A stretch of DNA of 64,000 nt. It comes from Flavobacteriaceae bacterium PS02336 (GTDB lineage: Bacteria > Bacteroidota > Bacteroidia > Flavobacteriales > Flavobacteriaceae). The stretch spans positions 248,001 through 312,000 of the forward strand of contig JASCOF010000005.1 of the NCBI GenBank assembly GCA_029960065.1. Reading direction: 5' to 3'. The number at the start of each line of letters is the position of its first letter. The first letter of the stretch is position 1. The notes below the pieces were generated by a model, which was not told where the DNA came from, ran no database searches, and saw only the letters and a list, made by a program, of their open reading frames with translations. Positions 31,533 through 41,229 of this stretch are shown here, in pieces. A program made the position numbers and the translations under genes.

Positions 31533-31955
31533 CTAGAACCAAAGGTTCCACGGAATTCTACTTAAAATAAGTAATAATCCTAATCCGTAAAAAATAGCAA
31601 AGGTTTTAAATTTAGCTTCGCTGTTGATTAATTTTTTATGTTTAGACCATCCAATTGTAATTAGGACGATTGCAATAAGATTAATTAATGGGTGTTCTAA
31701 TGATGTTAATCTAAGTTCTGCATTAGACATTTGTCCAAAAGCTGCTTTTCCTAGCGGAGAAACAAAATATAATATTAAACCAATCAATAATTGTGTGTGA
31801 GTACCAATTAAAGCGAATAATGCAATTTTACGATCTTTAGCTGTAAACTCTTTTTTTGAAGTAACTCCTAGGATTGCATTAACAACTGCAACAAGCAAAA
31901 GAAGCAATGCAAGATATGCCCATCCAGAGTGAAATTTTTGTAGAAAATTATACAT
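31533..31955 (-). CDS. Small four-helix membrane protein
   Basis: 140 residues from the ATG at 31955. Upstream in-frame codons from 32012 give a cysteine/phenylalanine-rich stretch that overlaps a terminator, so that start is rejected. Four membrane helices lie at about residues 10-30, 44-66, 86-105 and 116-136, with His residues at helix ends (FHSGWAYL, GTHTQLLIG, LEHPLINLI) that recall heme-binding small cytochrome-like proteins, though no firm family can be named. Inner-membrane location. Function unknown. Confidence 0.75.
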   Translation of the reverse strand: MYNFLQKFHSGWAYLALLLLLVAVVNAILGVTSKKEFTAKDRKIALFALIGTHTQLLIGLILYFVSPLGKAAFGQMSNAELRLTSLEHPLINLIAIVLITIGWSKHKKLINSEAKFKTFAIFYGLGLLLILSRIPWNLWF

Positions 31956-32000
31956 AAACCTTGTTTTTTGTTTGAAACAAATATAGCAAAAATGACTAAA

Positions 32001-32039
32001 AAAAAACGGCATTAAACTTAAAAGTCAATGCCGTTTTTA
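32001..32039 (-). terminator. Intrinsic terminator of the SusC-like gene
   Basis: AAAAAACGGCATT pairing with AATGCCGTTTTT, 14-nt loop, 20 bp downstream of the receptor stop codon on the minus strand. Confidence 0.8.
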
Positions 32040-32059
32040 TTATTTAGGATGGTTCTTTA

Positions 32060-35000
32060 TTAGTTGAAAGAATATCTAGCTCCAACTTGCATTTGCCATC
32101 TTGCTGATTGTAAACCTACATCATCAATTTGGTTAACACTGTTTGCAACATTCGGGTTGAAGTTGAATGTTGGAGTAGTTCCGTTTGCTAAGAAACCAAC
32201 TTGTTGAAGTAATAATACTTGATCATTTGTAGCAAAGTATCTTCTTCCCCAGTTTTTGTTTAACAAGTTTGTAAAGTTAAATACGTCAGCTGTGAATTCC
32301 AATTTGTGGCTTTTTTTACCAACATTAATTTTAAATTCCTGAGCTAATTTTAAGTCAATAACATGACTCCAGTCTAAACGATCACCATTACGTTCAGCAT
32401 ATTTACCTCTTCTGCTATTTAGGTATTTATTTCCAGAGATATAAGCATCAAGAGCTGCCCATTGTTGGTCTGGAGTTAAAGCATTACCAGTAGCTGTAAC
32501 TAAGTTAATTTCACTTCTGTTAGATGGGATATAAACTAAAGCAGAGTTTTGGTTTGTATCTTTCATGATTCTTCCAAGGTCATTGTAAACATAGCTAAAT
32601 GGAGTTCCTTGTGCACCTTCGTAGTACAATCCAATAGTAGTTTTGATATGATCATTCCATTTGAATTTGATAGAAGAGTTAGCCATAACTCTAGATCCTT
32701 GATCAAAATCTGATCTAGTTACTCCAGAAATTGCATTTGAACCATTAACAGTTTCGATGTATTGCCATTGAGAGCTGTTTTGTGAACTTGTTGCATCCAT
32801 CCAAACATTAGATTCTCCATAAGAATATGTTGCAGAGATGTTAGCGTCGATAAAGTCTGATTGGAAGTATTTAGTTAATGTGAAATTTGTATTCCAAGCA
32901 CTTCCTGCTTTTTTGTTTGAACCTAAGTAGATACCAGAGTATGTGTTGTCAACAAGTACGTTGTTGTACATTGGTCTAACATCAGCACCTGTAGTATAAT
33001 TTTGTGGTCCTCTAAGGTTTAAGTTTTGGTATTGAATTGAATTCAAGTTTTCGTTGAAGATTGCTTCTGCAGATAAAACTAATCCACCTGGCAATTTACG
33101 GTCAAATCCAATACTAGTTTTTAATACTTGAGGTAATTTGAAATCTTTAGCAAATAAGTCGATGTTTCCACCTACTTTTCCACTTCCTGGCTCTGGACCT
33201 AATGCAACACCATTGTAGTAAAGTTGGCTGTTAACATCAGTGTTAGCATTGAAACGAGGCTTAGTAGCACCTAAGTTAGTATCAATAAGGTTTTGACCCA
33301 TACCATAGTTGTTGTAAGCTCCACCTGGCCATACTAAAGGTACTCTTGATGTAAATACACCAATACCTCCACGTACTTGAGTTTCTTTATCTCCGTTTAC
33401 GTCATAGTTGAATCCAATTCTTGGAGAGAAATGTACAGTGTTTTTAATTGGCTGTCCAACTTTTGCACCTTTAAGATCTTTTCCAGCAGCTTCCAATAAT
33501 GGAATAGTTCTGTTGTTGAAATCGTTATTTACAGTTCCATCTTCCCATACTGGCATATCAGCACGTACACCTACAGAAACTCTGAAGTTGTCAGAAACTC
33601 TAATGTTATCTTGAACATATAAACCAAATTGGTTCATGTTAAATTCAGCAGCTCCTTGAGAATCATCTCCTGAACCTCCAATTAAAGAGTATCCTAAACG
33701 GTATCTGTTTGGTGCAGCATCATTTAAGAAATCGTTAAGGTTGTTGTAAAGGTAAGAACCAAAGTTTCTTTGAATAAATACGTTTTTAGCGTAAGTTAAT
33801 TCGTTATGAGTACCAATTAAGATATTGTGTTTACCTGCGTTAATTTCGAAGTTATCTGTAATTGTTAAAGTTCTTTGTTTTAGTAAGTTTGCTGTTGAGC
33901 TAGCTTCTGCACCAAAGTAAATTGTTCCTGAACCATCTCTAATTTCTACTGTAGGGAATGGGTTTCCTGATGCATCTCTATCATCATTCACAGTTGTAAA
34001 ACCAACTACAAGGTTGTTTGAGAATTTGTTGTTAAATCTAGTGTTTAACTCTAACGACGCAGAGTTTGTAACAGATTCGAAGTCTTGAGCACCATTAACA
34101 AAGTTCAAAGAAGTTGCAGTTGAACGGTATGGTGAGAAGTTTGTTGCTTTAACATAACTGTTCTTAACAGAAAGTTTGTTATTGTCATTAATGTTCCAGT
34201 CAACTTTAGCGATTAATTTATCAGAAACTAAAGTTTGAGTATTGTTGTTATAAACACCTGGATTATAACCATACTTAGTTTGAAGTAAGTCAGTTAATGT
34301 GTTAATTCTATCTTGAGCTACAGCACCACTGTAAGGGTTTGTTCCGCTGATTCCGATATTACCAGTATAGTTGTTGATGTCAAACGGAGCTGGTGTCTCG
34401 TTGTCTTGTCTTTCGTAGTTGATGAAGTAGAATAATTTATCTTTTAAGATCGCTCCTCCAGCTCTTACACCGTAAGTCTGCGCTGTAAAGTCAGATAATT
34501 TTTTTCTTTCAGCTGTACTGCTTGCTTTTTGTGGAGTTTTTCCAGCTAAAGACTGATCTCTGTATAAGAAATAAGCAGAACCATCAAAGTTATTTGTTCC
34601 AGAACGTGTAATAGCACTAATTGCACCTCCAGCGAATCCAGATAATTTAACATCGTAAGGAGAAACACTCACTTGGAATTGCTCAATCGCATCTAATGAA
34701 ATTGGAGAAACTCCTGTTTGTCCACCATTCGTACCGTTTGCAGCTAATCCGAAAACGTCGTTGTTTACAGCTCCATCAATGTAAATTGCATTGAATCTGT
34801 TATTTTGTCCGCCGATTGAGATTACATCATCCCCACGCATTTGTGCTTGTGGTGTAAGTCTTGCAAAATCAGCAATGTTTCTTGATAAAGATGGTAATTC
34901 ATTGATCTTGTCGTGATCGATAACTGTTTGAGCTCCAGTCTTTTTTGAGTTAAAAGTTGGGTCTTTTTTACCAACAACAACAACTTCGCTAAGTTGGTTT

Positions 35001-35341
35001 GTTTCGTCTTTTAAGACAACTTTTAAACTTTTAGAATCACCAAGTTGTAAATAAACTCCTGACTCTGTGTAGGTTGTGAAACCAATGAAAGTCACTTCAA
35101 TTTTGTAAGGACCACCAACACGCATGTTAGAGATTCTAAAGTGACCATCAAAATCCGTTGTAGTTGAGTAACGGCTACCTGAAGCCTCATGAACTGCAAG
35201 AATTGTTGCTCCTGGAAGAGACTTGTTTTGCGAATCGTAAACAACCCCATTTATCGAAGAAGTTGTGTTACCTTGTGCATAAATATCTCCTGCATAAATA
35301 AACGCTAAAAGCAGTAAGAGAAACTTTGACAATTTTTTCAT
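32060..35341 (-). CDS. Large TonB-dependent receptor with carboxypeptidase-like N-terminal domain
   Basis: 1093 residues. Signal peptide (residues 1-22, ending YAQG) is followed by a carboxypeptidase regulatory-like domain (about 26-110, SINGVVYDSQNKSLPGATILAV) and an oligogalacturonate- or OmpA-like TonB plug (VIDHDKINELPSLSRNIADFARLTPQ, AIYIDGAVNNDVFGLA). A long barrel ends QVGARYSFN. It lacks a SusD partner next door, so it is an orphan receptor, possibly for peptides or oligomers. Single-gene unit with its own terminator; a weak -7 box lies upstream at 35364-35371. Confidence 0.93.
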   Translation of the reverse strand: MKKLSKFLLLLLAFIYAGDIYAQGNTTSSINGVVYDSQNKSLPGATILAVHEASGSRYSTTTDFDGHFRISNMRVGGPYKIEVTFIGFTTYTESGVYLQLGDSKSLKVVLKDETNQLSEVVVVGKKDPTFNSKKTGAQTVIDHDKINELPSLSRNIADFARLTPQAQMRGDDVISIGGQNNRFNAIYIDGAVNNDVFGLAANGTNGGQTGVSPISLDAIEQFQVSVSPYDVKLSGFAGGAISAITRSGTNNFDGSAYFLYRDQSLAGKTPQKASSTAERKKLSDFTAQTYGVRAGGAILKDKLFYFINYERQDNETPAPFDINNYTGNIGISGTNPYSGAVAQDRINTLTDLLQTKYGYNPGVYNNNTQTLVSDKLIAKVDWNINDNNKLSVKNSYVKATNFSPYRSTATSLNFVNGAQDFESVTNSASLELNTRFNNKFSNNLVVGFTTVNDDRDASGNPFPTVEIRDGSGTIYFGAEASSTANLLKQRTLTITDNFEINAGKHNILIGTHNELTYAKNVFIQRNFGSYLYNNLNDFLNDAAPNRYRLGYSLIGGSGDDSQGAAEFNMNQFGLYVQDNIRVSDNFRVSVGVRADMPVWEDGTVNNDFNNRTIPLLEAAGKDLKGAKVGQPIKNTVHFSPRIGFNYDVNGDKETQVRGGIGVFTSRVPLVWPGGAYNNYGMGQNLIDTNLGATKPRFNANTDVNSQLYYNGVALGPEPGSGKVGGNIDLFAKDFKLPQVLKTSIGFDRKLPGGLVLSAEAIFNENLNSIQYQNLNLRGPQNYTTGADVRPMYNNVLVDNTYSGIYLGSNKKAGSAWNTNFTLTKYFQSDFIDANISATYSYGESNVWMDATSSQNSSQWQYIETVNGSNAISGVTRSDFDQGSRVMANSSIKFKWNDHIKTTIGLYYEGAQGTPFSYVYNDLGRIMKDTNQNSALVYIPSNRSEINLVTATGNALTPDQQWAALDAYISGNKYLNSRRGKYAERNGDRLDWSHVIDLKLAQEFKINVGKKSHKLEFTADVFNFTNLLNKNWGRRYFATNDQVLLLQQVGFLANGTTPTFNFNPNVANSVNQIDDVGLQSARWQMQVGARYSFN

Positions 35342-35660
35342 CTGTTTTGTTATTTGTTTTTGGCAAAATTATAACAAATAACTCAGATAATGTTATCGAA
35401 ATGTTAAGAAAAATAAGTTTTGTCTTTTGTGTTGCGCATTAAAATGAATTTTTCTCTTTTCAATAAAAAAAATATTGATTTGTTGAATTATTGCGACGCT
35501 TTTTTGTTAAATATGTAATTATTTGAACTGTCTTGTAGCCTAAAACGCGCAAATTAACGCTTTTTTCATGCTTTTTATCGGTTATTTATACGAAAAAACG
35601 CCTTAATTTTGATTAAATTAAGACGTTTCAAAGTGTTATGAAATTTTTAAATTTCTGTTT
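35342..35660. other. Intergenic region between SusC-like gene and pgi
   Basis: 319 bp. It holds a minus-strand TAATTTTG -7-like box (35364-35371) for the receptor gene and the pgi terminator hairpin (35593-35628). The AT-rich middle shows nothing else that I recognise. Confidence 0.5.
35593..35628 (-). terminator. Putative terminator of pgi
   Basis: AAACGCCTTAATTTT against AAATTAAGACGTTT, a stem with one mismatch and A/T flanks, 33 bp after the pgi stop on the minus strand. Confidence 0.6.
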
Positions 35661-37304
35661 TTATTTGTTTTTCAAGAAGTGATTCAGCAAAAATGAAGTT
35701 GAACTATCATGAGTTTTAACAGTTTTAGAATTGATCTCATCCAAGATTGAATTTGCCAATTGTTTTCCTAATTCTACTCCCCATTGATCAAAACTGAAAA
35801 TGTTCCAAATGATTCCCTGAACAAAAATTTTATGTTCATATAATGCAATTAAAGATCCTAAACTTTTTGGTGTCAATTTTTGGATTAAAATTGTATTTGT
35901 TGGTTTGTTTCCAGTAAAAACTTTAAATGGTAATAAGTAAGAAGCTTTTTCTGCCGATAGGCCTTGTTTGTCAAATTCTGCCTGAACTTGCGCTTCTGTT
36001 TTTCCATTCATTAAAGCCTCAGTCTGAGCAAAGAAATTTGACATTAATTTGTCATGATGGTCTTCGTTGCCATAAAGTGGTTTTACAAATCCGATAAAAT
36101 CTGTCGGGATTCTTTTTGTTCCTTGGTGAATTAATTGGAAGAATGCATGCTGCGAATTTGTTCCTGGCTCTCCCCAGATAATTGTTCCTGTTTGATAGTT
36201 AACAGGTTTTCCGTCGCGTCCAACACTTTTTCCGTTACTTTCCATCGTTGCCTGCTGTAAGTAAGGAGCTAATTTTGATAAATATTGTGTGTAAGGAATC
36301 AAAGCTTCACTTTCTGCACCATAAAAATTATTGTACCAAACACTTAATAAAGCTAAAATTACTGGAATGTTTTCATCAAATTCTGCAGATTTAAAATGCT
36401 CATCCATTTCGTTTGCACCAACTAATAATTGGTTGTAGTTGTCAAAACCAACTGCCAAAGCAATACTTAAACCAACAGCACTCCAAAGAGAAAATCTTCC
36501 TCCAACCCAATCCCACATTGGGAAAACATTGTCTGGATTGATTCCAAATTCTGTTACATTTTTAATGTTGGTAGAAACCGCTGCAAAGTGTTTTGCAATA
36601 TCTTCCTGAGAAGCCGATTTTAAAAACCATTCTTTAATAGTTACAGAATTCGAAAGGGTTTCCTGAGTTGTAAATGTTTTAGAAACAATTACAAATAAAG
36701 TAGTTTCAGGATTTAATTTTTTAATGATTTCGTTTACGTGATCACCGTCAACATTTGAAACGAAATGAAGATTTAAGTGATTTTTATAAAACTGTAAAGC
36801 TTCGACAGCCATAACTGGTCCAAGGTCAGAACCGCCAATTCCAATATTTACAACATCAGTAAAAGCTTTTCCTGTGTACCCTTTTCTTTGTCCAGAAATA
36901 ACTTCTTCAGTAAATTTTTTGATTTTATTTTTTACTTCATACACTTCTGGAATTACATTTTCTCCGTCAACAGTAATAACTGCCGATTCTGGAGCGCGTA
37001 AAGCGGTGTGAAGTACTGCACGGTTTTCTGTTTTATTAATTAATTCACCTCCAAAATAATCAGCAATTGCATTTTTCAATCCAATTGAATTTGCCAATTC
37101 TAATAAAAGCGAAATAGTTTCCTGACTGATATTGTTTTTAGAATAATCTACAAGGAAATCGTTCCATTGCAAATTAAATTTTTCAGCGCGGGCACTATCT
37201 TGTTGAAACAATTCTTGTATGGTGGTTTCGTGAATTGCGTTATAGTGGTTTTGGAGATTTTTCCACGCTTCAGTCCCAGTTGGGTTTGTTGTGTTTAAAG
37301 CCAT
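35661..37304 (-). CDS. pgi: Glucose-6-phosphate isomerase
   Basis: 547 residues, standard for the enterobacterial-type enzyme that interconverts glucose 6-phosphate and fructose 6-phosphate in the cytosol. The sugar-phosphate-binding segment VVNIGIGGSDLGPVMA, SKTFTTQET, WVGGRFSLWSAVGL, GRDGKPVNYQTG and the active-site GEPGTNSQHAFFQLIHQG are all present, and the C-terminal catalytic Lys/His region (QGIIWNIFSFDQWGVELGK) is intact. Monocistronic; a TATTTTTG -7-like box lies at 37338-37345 on the minus strand. Confidence 0.97.
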   Translation of the reverse strand: MALNTTNPTGTEAWKNLQNHYNAIHETTIQELFQQDSARAEKFNLQWNDFLVDYSKNNISQETISLLLELANSIGLKNAIADYFGGELINKTENRAVLHTALRAPESAVITVDGENVIPEVYEVKNKIKKFTEEVISGQRKGYTGKAFTDVVNIGIGGSDLGPVMAVEALQFYKNHLNLHFVSNVDGDHVNEIIKKLNPETTLFVIVSKTFTTQETLSNSVTIKEWFLKSASQEDIAKHFAAVSTNIKNVTEFGINPDNVFPMWDWVGGRFSLWSAVGLSIALAVGFDNYNQLLVGANEMDEHFKSAEFDENIPVILALLSVWYNNFYGAESEALIPYTQYLSKLAPYLQQATMESNGKSVGRDGKPVNYQTGTIIWGEPGTNSQHAFFQLIHQGTKRIPTDFIGFVKPLYGNEDHHDKLMSNFFAQTEALMNGKTEAQVQAEFDKQGLSAEKASYLLPFKVFTGNKPTNTILIQKLTPKSLGSLIALYEHKIFVQGIIWNIFSFDQWGVELGKQLANSILDEINSKTVKTHDSSTSFLLNHFLKNK

Positions 37305-37416
37305 TTTTATCTATAATTGAGTTTGTTCTTTGAAACACAAAAATACTGAAATAACTTTTAAAAGGGTAGTGGTTCACGATTATATAACAATTAGTTGCGA
37401 AAACGTTTTATGAGTT

Positions 37417-37749
37417 TTAATCCTGAGTTTTTGTATTTATGATGATCGCGCCATCATTTTCTTTTTCATTATAAATTATGCGGCTGCTGTTTACATTTAG
37501 AAAATCTAAAGTAATAATATCAGATTTTTTAAGTGGCAATACGATTGTATCTTGTTTTTTATCGTATTGAAAGGGAATTCCGTTTATTACAATCAAAGGC
37601 GATTTCCCAATTAAATCTTTTTCGAAAGCATTGTCAACTAATTTTTGTACATAATAATTATTGTCTTTTATATCATTTAAAATGAAAACCTTCGGATTGG
37701 AACATCCAACGTTCAATAGTGATAAAAGAATCAATAGATATTTTGACAT
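37417..37749 (-). CDS. Small hypothetical lipoprotein
   Basis: 110 residues from the ATG at 37749 (SKYLLILLSLLNVGC: signal with lipobox cysteine at about residue 16). The longer reading from 37809 would place the signal internally and is rejected. The body includes IGKSPLIVINGIPFQYDK and ends with DGAIIINTKT, recalling a plug- or carboxypeptidase-like 'VING-P' strand pattern found in small TonB-associated proteins, but no firm family. Last gene of the minus-strand run that begins with DUF3108. Function unknown. Confidence 0.65.
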   Translation of the reverse strand: MSKYLLILLSLLNVGCSNPKVFILNDIKDNNYYVQKLVDNAFEKDLIGKSPLIVINGIPFQYDKKQDTIVLPLKKSDIITLDFLNVNSSRIIYNEKENDGAIIINTKTQD

Positions 37750-37790
37750 GATTATGTAAGGTTGAAGAAAAGATTTTTTGAATGTCGTTT

Positions 37791-38411
37791 TTACCAAATC
37801 TTCCACCAAGGTTTTTTATTGATTTCTATAATTTTTTTATTGATGTCAACATCAATTCTTTTTAAAGTTTCCGTTTTTAATTTAGAATCATCAAAAAACA
37901 ATTCACCATTATCGCTCATTCCAAGCGGAGATTTTGTTCTCTCTTTCCAGTTTTCAGTTTGTAATTCCGGAATCAAGTCAGCATCGATTTTTTCGCGAAA
38001 GCGTTTTTGAGCTTTTTCGATAATTTCTTCTTCTAAGTTGGAAGTTGAATTTTTAAAGAGTGAAATCGAAATGTCGGGAATATTCAAAAGAAAAACCTGA
38101 GTTTTGCTGCCAATTTTATAAATATCCAACACTTTGAAGTATGCAATTGAATCTAAAAGGAAATGACCGTTTTTTGCCGAATCAGGGTTAAATTTTGATA
38201 AATCTTTTGGATGGGAACTCGCAATTAAATATCTCAAATTTCCCGAAAGACCTCCGCCAATTGAGCTCATATCAGTAAAACCTTTTTCCTGAATGATCTG
38301 CCCGACTTTATAATTTAAAAGTAAATTCTCAGACAAATTGGTGTCTCTGTAAAATAATTTTAAACCAGAAAAAGTTTCATGATACATGGTTTTAAGACGA
38401 GAATTTTTCAT
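37791..38411 (-). CDS. Hypothetical protein, 206 residues
   Basis: No domain recognised. No signal peptide or clear membrane segment; the N-terminus (MKNSRLKTMYHETFSGLKLF) is basic, and the middle has FLLDSIAYFKVLDIYKIGSKTQVFLLNIPD, an alternating strand pattern. A charged helical part (EEEIIEKAQKRFREKIDADLIP) follows, and the C-terminus is tryptophan-rich (KKPWWKIW). It starts 9 bp after the preceding secreted-protein gene and is probably cotranscribed with it. Function unknown. Confidence 0.65.
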   Translation of the reverse strand: MKNSRLKTMYHETFSGLKLFYRDTNLSENLLLNYKVGQIIQEKGFTDMSSIGGGLSGNLRYLIASSHPKDLSKFNPDSAKNGHFLLDSIAYFKVLDIYKIGSKTQVFLLNIPDISISLFKNSTSNLEEEIIEKAQKRFREKIDADLIPELQTENWKERTKSPLGMSDNGELFFDDSKLKTETLKRIDVDINKKIIEINKKPWWKIW

Positions 38412-38420
38412 TGGTTTCCT

Positions 38421-39029
38421 TTACTTAAATTGTAGTGTCACTAAAAAATAATGCGGAATTTTAAAATGTGTTCCAAGATTTTCGGGTCTAATATCAGATT
38501 GAACAACTTCGCAGTAAGAACTAGATCCGTCTGCATGTTTTGTTGGAGTTAAAATGGCAAAAATTGCAGTTTCCTGGCTTGCGTCTAAATTTAATTCAGT
38601 TTTACTTCCGAAAAAATCCTTTAAAGCATATTGATCAGAGTTATCTTTTAAGTTAAAATAGGATTTTTTACTACCAAATTTAGAACCTCTAATATATGCT
38701 TTCAACTTTCCATCGGCCATTTTGAATAAAAACTTTAAAGATTCCTTGTCTGAATTTATTTTGAAATAATCATTTTCTGATCCATCAAAAAGAACTGATT
38801 TATTAAGTTGTTTCCCGTTTTTAAATTCTTGGATCGAAATGATGTATTGTTTTCCTTTAATATTGTTTCCTTCAAAGTTTAACTGTTCAAAATAAATGTT
38901 TTCGAAATCAATTAAATTTTGAATATCGCTGTTTTCACTGCCGTAATTGCTGGTTACTTTGATATTGTTCTGTCCAAAAGAAAAGTTTACTGCTAAAGTT
39001 AAACCCAGTAATAAATGTTTAATTTTCAT
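38421..39029 (-). CDS. Secreted hypothetical protein
   Basis: 202 residues with a clear signal peptide (MKIKHLLLGLTLAVNFSFGQ, cleavage after residue 19). The mature part is beta-rich and alternating (YFEQLNFEGNNIKGKQYIIS, GKLKAYIRGSKFGSKKSYF) with no domain that I can name; it carries one cysteine near the end. It lies 13 bp after the M23 peptidase gene on the same strand, in the DUF3108/TDO/M23 run. Periplasmic or surface location expected. Function unknown. Confidence 0.7.
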   Translation of the reverse strand: MKIKHLLLGLTLAVNFSFGQNNIKVTSNYGSENSDIQNLIDFENIYFEQLNFEGNNIKGKQYIISIQEFKNGKQLNKSVLFDGSENDYFKINSDKESLKFLFKMADGKLKAYIRGSKFGSKKSYFNLKDNSDQYALKDFFGSKTELNLDASQETAIFAILTPTKHADGSSSYCEVVQSDIRPENLGTHFKIPHYFLVTLQFK

Positions 39030-39042
39030 GAAAATAGCTCGT

Positions 39043-40263
39043 TTATAAATTACCGATACTGTCCAATTCTCTTTTCAAAGGTTCAATTTGCTTCATAAAA
39101 CGAGTTCTATCACTGCCTGTCAAAGATTCTCCAGTTGGCAGATTTAATCGAAGCGCATCTACTTGAACGCCGTTTTTCCAGAAACGGTAACAAACGTGAG
39201 GACCAGAAGCCAAACCAGTACTTCCAACCAGACCAATTGTTTGTCCTTGCGTTACGCGCTGTCCGCGGCGAACTAGGATTTTAGACATGTGTAAATATTG
39301 AGTAGAGTAGGTTCCGTTGTGTTTTACTTTTACAAAGTTTCCGTTTCCTGCAGTATATCCTGTTGTTTCTACAACTCCCGAAGCTGTTGTCGAAATCGGT
39401 GTTCCGGTTGGAGCAGCATAATCGGTTCCTTTGTGTGCTTTCCAAGTGTGTTGCACCGGATGAAATCTATTCATTGTGAATCTTGAAGTGATTCGGCTGA
39501 ATTTAATTGGGGTTTTTAAGAAGAAGTTTTTAAGTGTTTTTCCTTCATCATCATAATATTCTACTTTTCCAGAAGTAGTATCTTTTTCAAAAGGAAAAGC
39601 ATAAACGATTTTACCTTTATATTCAAAAAACGCTGCTTCAAGATCTTCAACGCCATCATAGGTTTTTCCGTTTATGAAACGTTCTGTGAAAATTAAACCA
39701 TAACGATCTCCTTTCTTAAGTTTAAAGAAGTCAATCGACCATGAAAATACTTTTGTAATTCTGCCGGCCAATGCTGTTTCAACATCTTCACCTCCTAAAG
39801 TTTCAGATAATGAAGTTTTTAAAACACCGCCAATTATTTTTCTTTTTAAAGTAACCGGTTTTACTTTTTTGTAGGCTTTAGCAATACTGTCTCTTAAGTC
39901 AATAACATAATAACTTAAGGCGTCAGGCTGATAAATAAAAACTTGAAGTTTATTGGTTTTGTTTTTGGAACGTAATAAAGTGAAAGGTTTGTTGTAACGA
40001 ATAGATCTCACATTAAAAGAATCTTTTACCTGTTCAACAATATCGTGTACTTTTTTGTCTCCGATATTTTGACTTTGTAAAATAGATCCGAAAGAGTCTC
40101 CTTTTGAAATTGTATCGTTAACAATATTGAAATCTGCGTAATTAAAACCGAATTCTATTTTTTTGGTTGCTGGTTTAGTAATTTTGATTTCTACTTTTTC
40201 TTCTGCTTTTTTGCATGAAAAGATAGAAAACAAGACAATTAAAATTACGACTGCTTTTTTCAA
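39043..40263 (-). CDS. M23 family metallopeptidase lipoprotein
   Basis: 406 residues: lipoprotein signal with lipobox cysteine (VILIVLFSIFSC, residue about 17), a LysM-like or OapA-like N-terminal region (about 45-240) and a LytM/M23 domain (about 265-375). The zinc motif is complete: HKGTDYAAP (H and D), YLHMS and GPHVCYR (HxH). M23 enzymes cut peptide crosslinks of peptidoglycan. It follows tryptophan dioxygenase by 24 bp, a common but functionally unexplained linkage in flavobacteria. Likely at the periplasmic face of the outer or inner membrane. Confidence 0.92.
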   Translation of the reverse strand: MKKAVVILIVLFSIFSCKKAEEKVEIKITKPATKKIEFGFNYADFNIVNDTISKGDSFGSILQSQNIGDKKVHDIVEQVKDSFNVRSIRYNKPFTLLRSKNKTNKLQVFIYQPDALSYYVIDLRDSIAKAYKKVKPVTLKRKIIGGVLKTSLSETLGGEDVETALAGRITKVFSWSIDFFKLKKGDRYGLIFTERFINGKTYDGVEDLEAAFFEYKGKIVYAFPFEKDTTSGKVEYYDDEGKTLKNFFLKTPIKFSRITSRFTMNRFHPVQHTWKAHKGTDYAAPTGTPISTTASGVVETTGYTAGNGNFVKVKHNGTYSTQYLHMSKILVRRGQRVTQGQTIGLVGSTGLASGPHVCYRFWKNGVQVDALRLNLPTGESLTGSDRTRFMKQIEPLKRELDSIGNL

Positions 40264-40287
40264 ACTTTTTGGATTTTTGCGGCGAAA

Positions 40288-41229
40288 TTAAACCTCGGTT
40301 TCGTTTCCCCAATTGGACAATTCTTCTTCGGTCCACAATTTAGGAAAAAAGATGCGTCTTTGGTATTTTGGATGCATATATTTTTGCCAGTCACTTCCTC
40401 CTGTTGCTTCTCCATTACCTTTTCCGCTTTCCAAAATATATTTTCTAGCAGTATTAAGATGCTGCATAACCCAAGTGATATTCACCGTTTTATCGTAGTG
40501 ACGCATTGCGGTAATTAATTCGGGATTTTGCTGGTCATTTTCTGGAAGCTGTGAAAATTTCTGCCATATATTTTTTGTCTTAAAAGTAGACATCTGTCTT
40601 AAAAACTGAACTTTGTATTTGTTTTCGAATTCTTGAAGTAAATACGATTTTTCGCCGGTGTGATAATCTTTTCCTGCGGCCTGCCAATATAAATGTTCAA
40701 AGCTGGTTTCAAGATCTGTATTTTCGTCAAAATTTGATTTGTATCTGCGGTCTGTTAAATTGATAACATCTGTAGAAGCAAATTCAATCATTCGGTATTG
40801 TGCACTTTGAAAACCGCTTGCTGGCGTAAGTGTATTTCTGAATTTCATATATTGATCTACTTCCATTCCGTTTTCCATAATACTGAACGAATTGGTAAGC
40901 ATATCAAAATATCTGGTAATTCTTGAAAGTCTTTCGCTGAAAAAGTCAACTTGAATGTTTTCTTTTTCGGCAATCTGATCAATTTCCCAAAGAATCATTT
41001 TGAAAATTAATTCATTTACCTGATGATACATTATAAATACCATCTCATCAGGAAGTGTGGTGCGTTGTATTTGTAAATTTAAAAGGGCATCGGTTTGAAT
41101 ATAATCCCAATAAGTGATTGGTTTAGCCCAAAGCAATCCTTCTAACTGAACATCAGTTTTTTGATTTATGGCTTGAAATTTAAGATCAATTTCTTTTAAA
41201 ATTGCTTCTGAATTATCAGTTAAATTCAT
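40288..41229 (-). CDS. kynA: Tryptophan 2,3-dioxygenase
   Basis: 313 residues. The heme enzyme opens the indole ring to N-formylkynurenine, the first step of tryptophan breakdown. Signatures: YWDYIQTDALLNLQ, DEMVFIMYHQVNELIFKM (active-site histidine), FQSAQYRMIEF, and VMQHLNTARKYI with the expected proximal heme histidine, followed by GEATGGSDWQKYM. Cytosolic. Its ATG overlaps the DUF3108 stop by four bases, so the two are coupled. hppD and hmgA for tyrosine breakdown lie just upstream on the same strand, so aromatic amino-acid catabolism is grouped here. Confidence 0.95.
   Translation of the reverse strand: MNLTDNSEAILKEIDLKFQAINQKTDVQLEGLLWAKPITYWDYIQTDALLNLQIQRTTLPDEMVFIMYHQVNELIFKMILWEIDQIAEKENIQVDFFSERLSRITRYFDMLTNSFSIMENGMEVDQYMKFRNTLTPASGFQSAQYRMIEFASTDVINLTDRRYKSNFDENTDLETSFEHLYWQAAGKDYHTGEKSYLLQEFENKYKVQFLRQMSTFKTKNIWQKFSQLPENDQQNPELITAMRHYDKTVNITWVMQHLNTARKYILESGKGNGEATGGSDWQKYMHPKYQRRIFFPKLWTEEELSNWGNETEV

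Noticed and set aside
35364..35371. Confident promoter for the large TonB receptor
   Set aside because: Only the -7-like TAATTTTG box is present; no TTG at the right distance, so it was only mentioned in the region entry.
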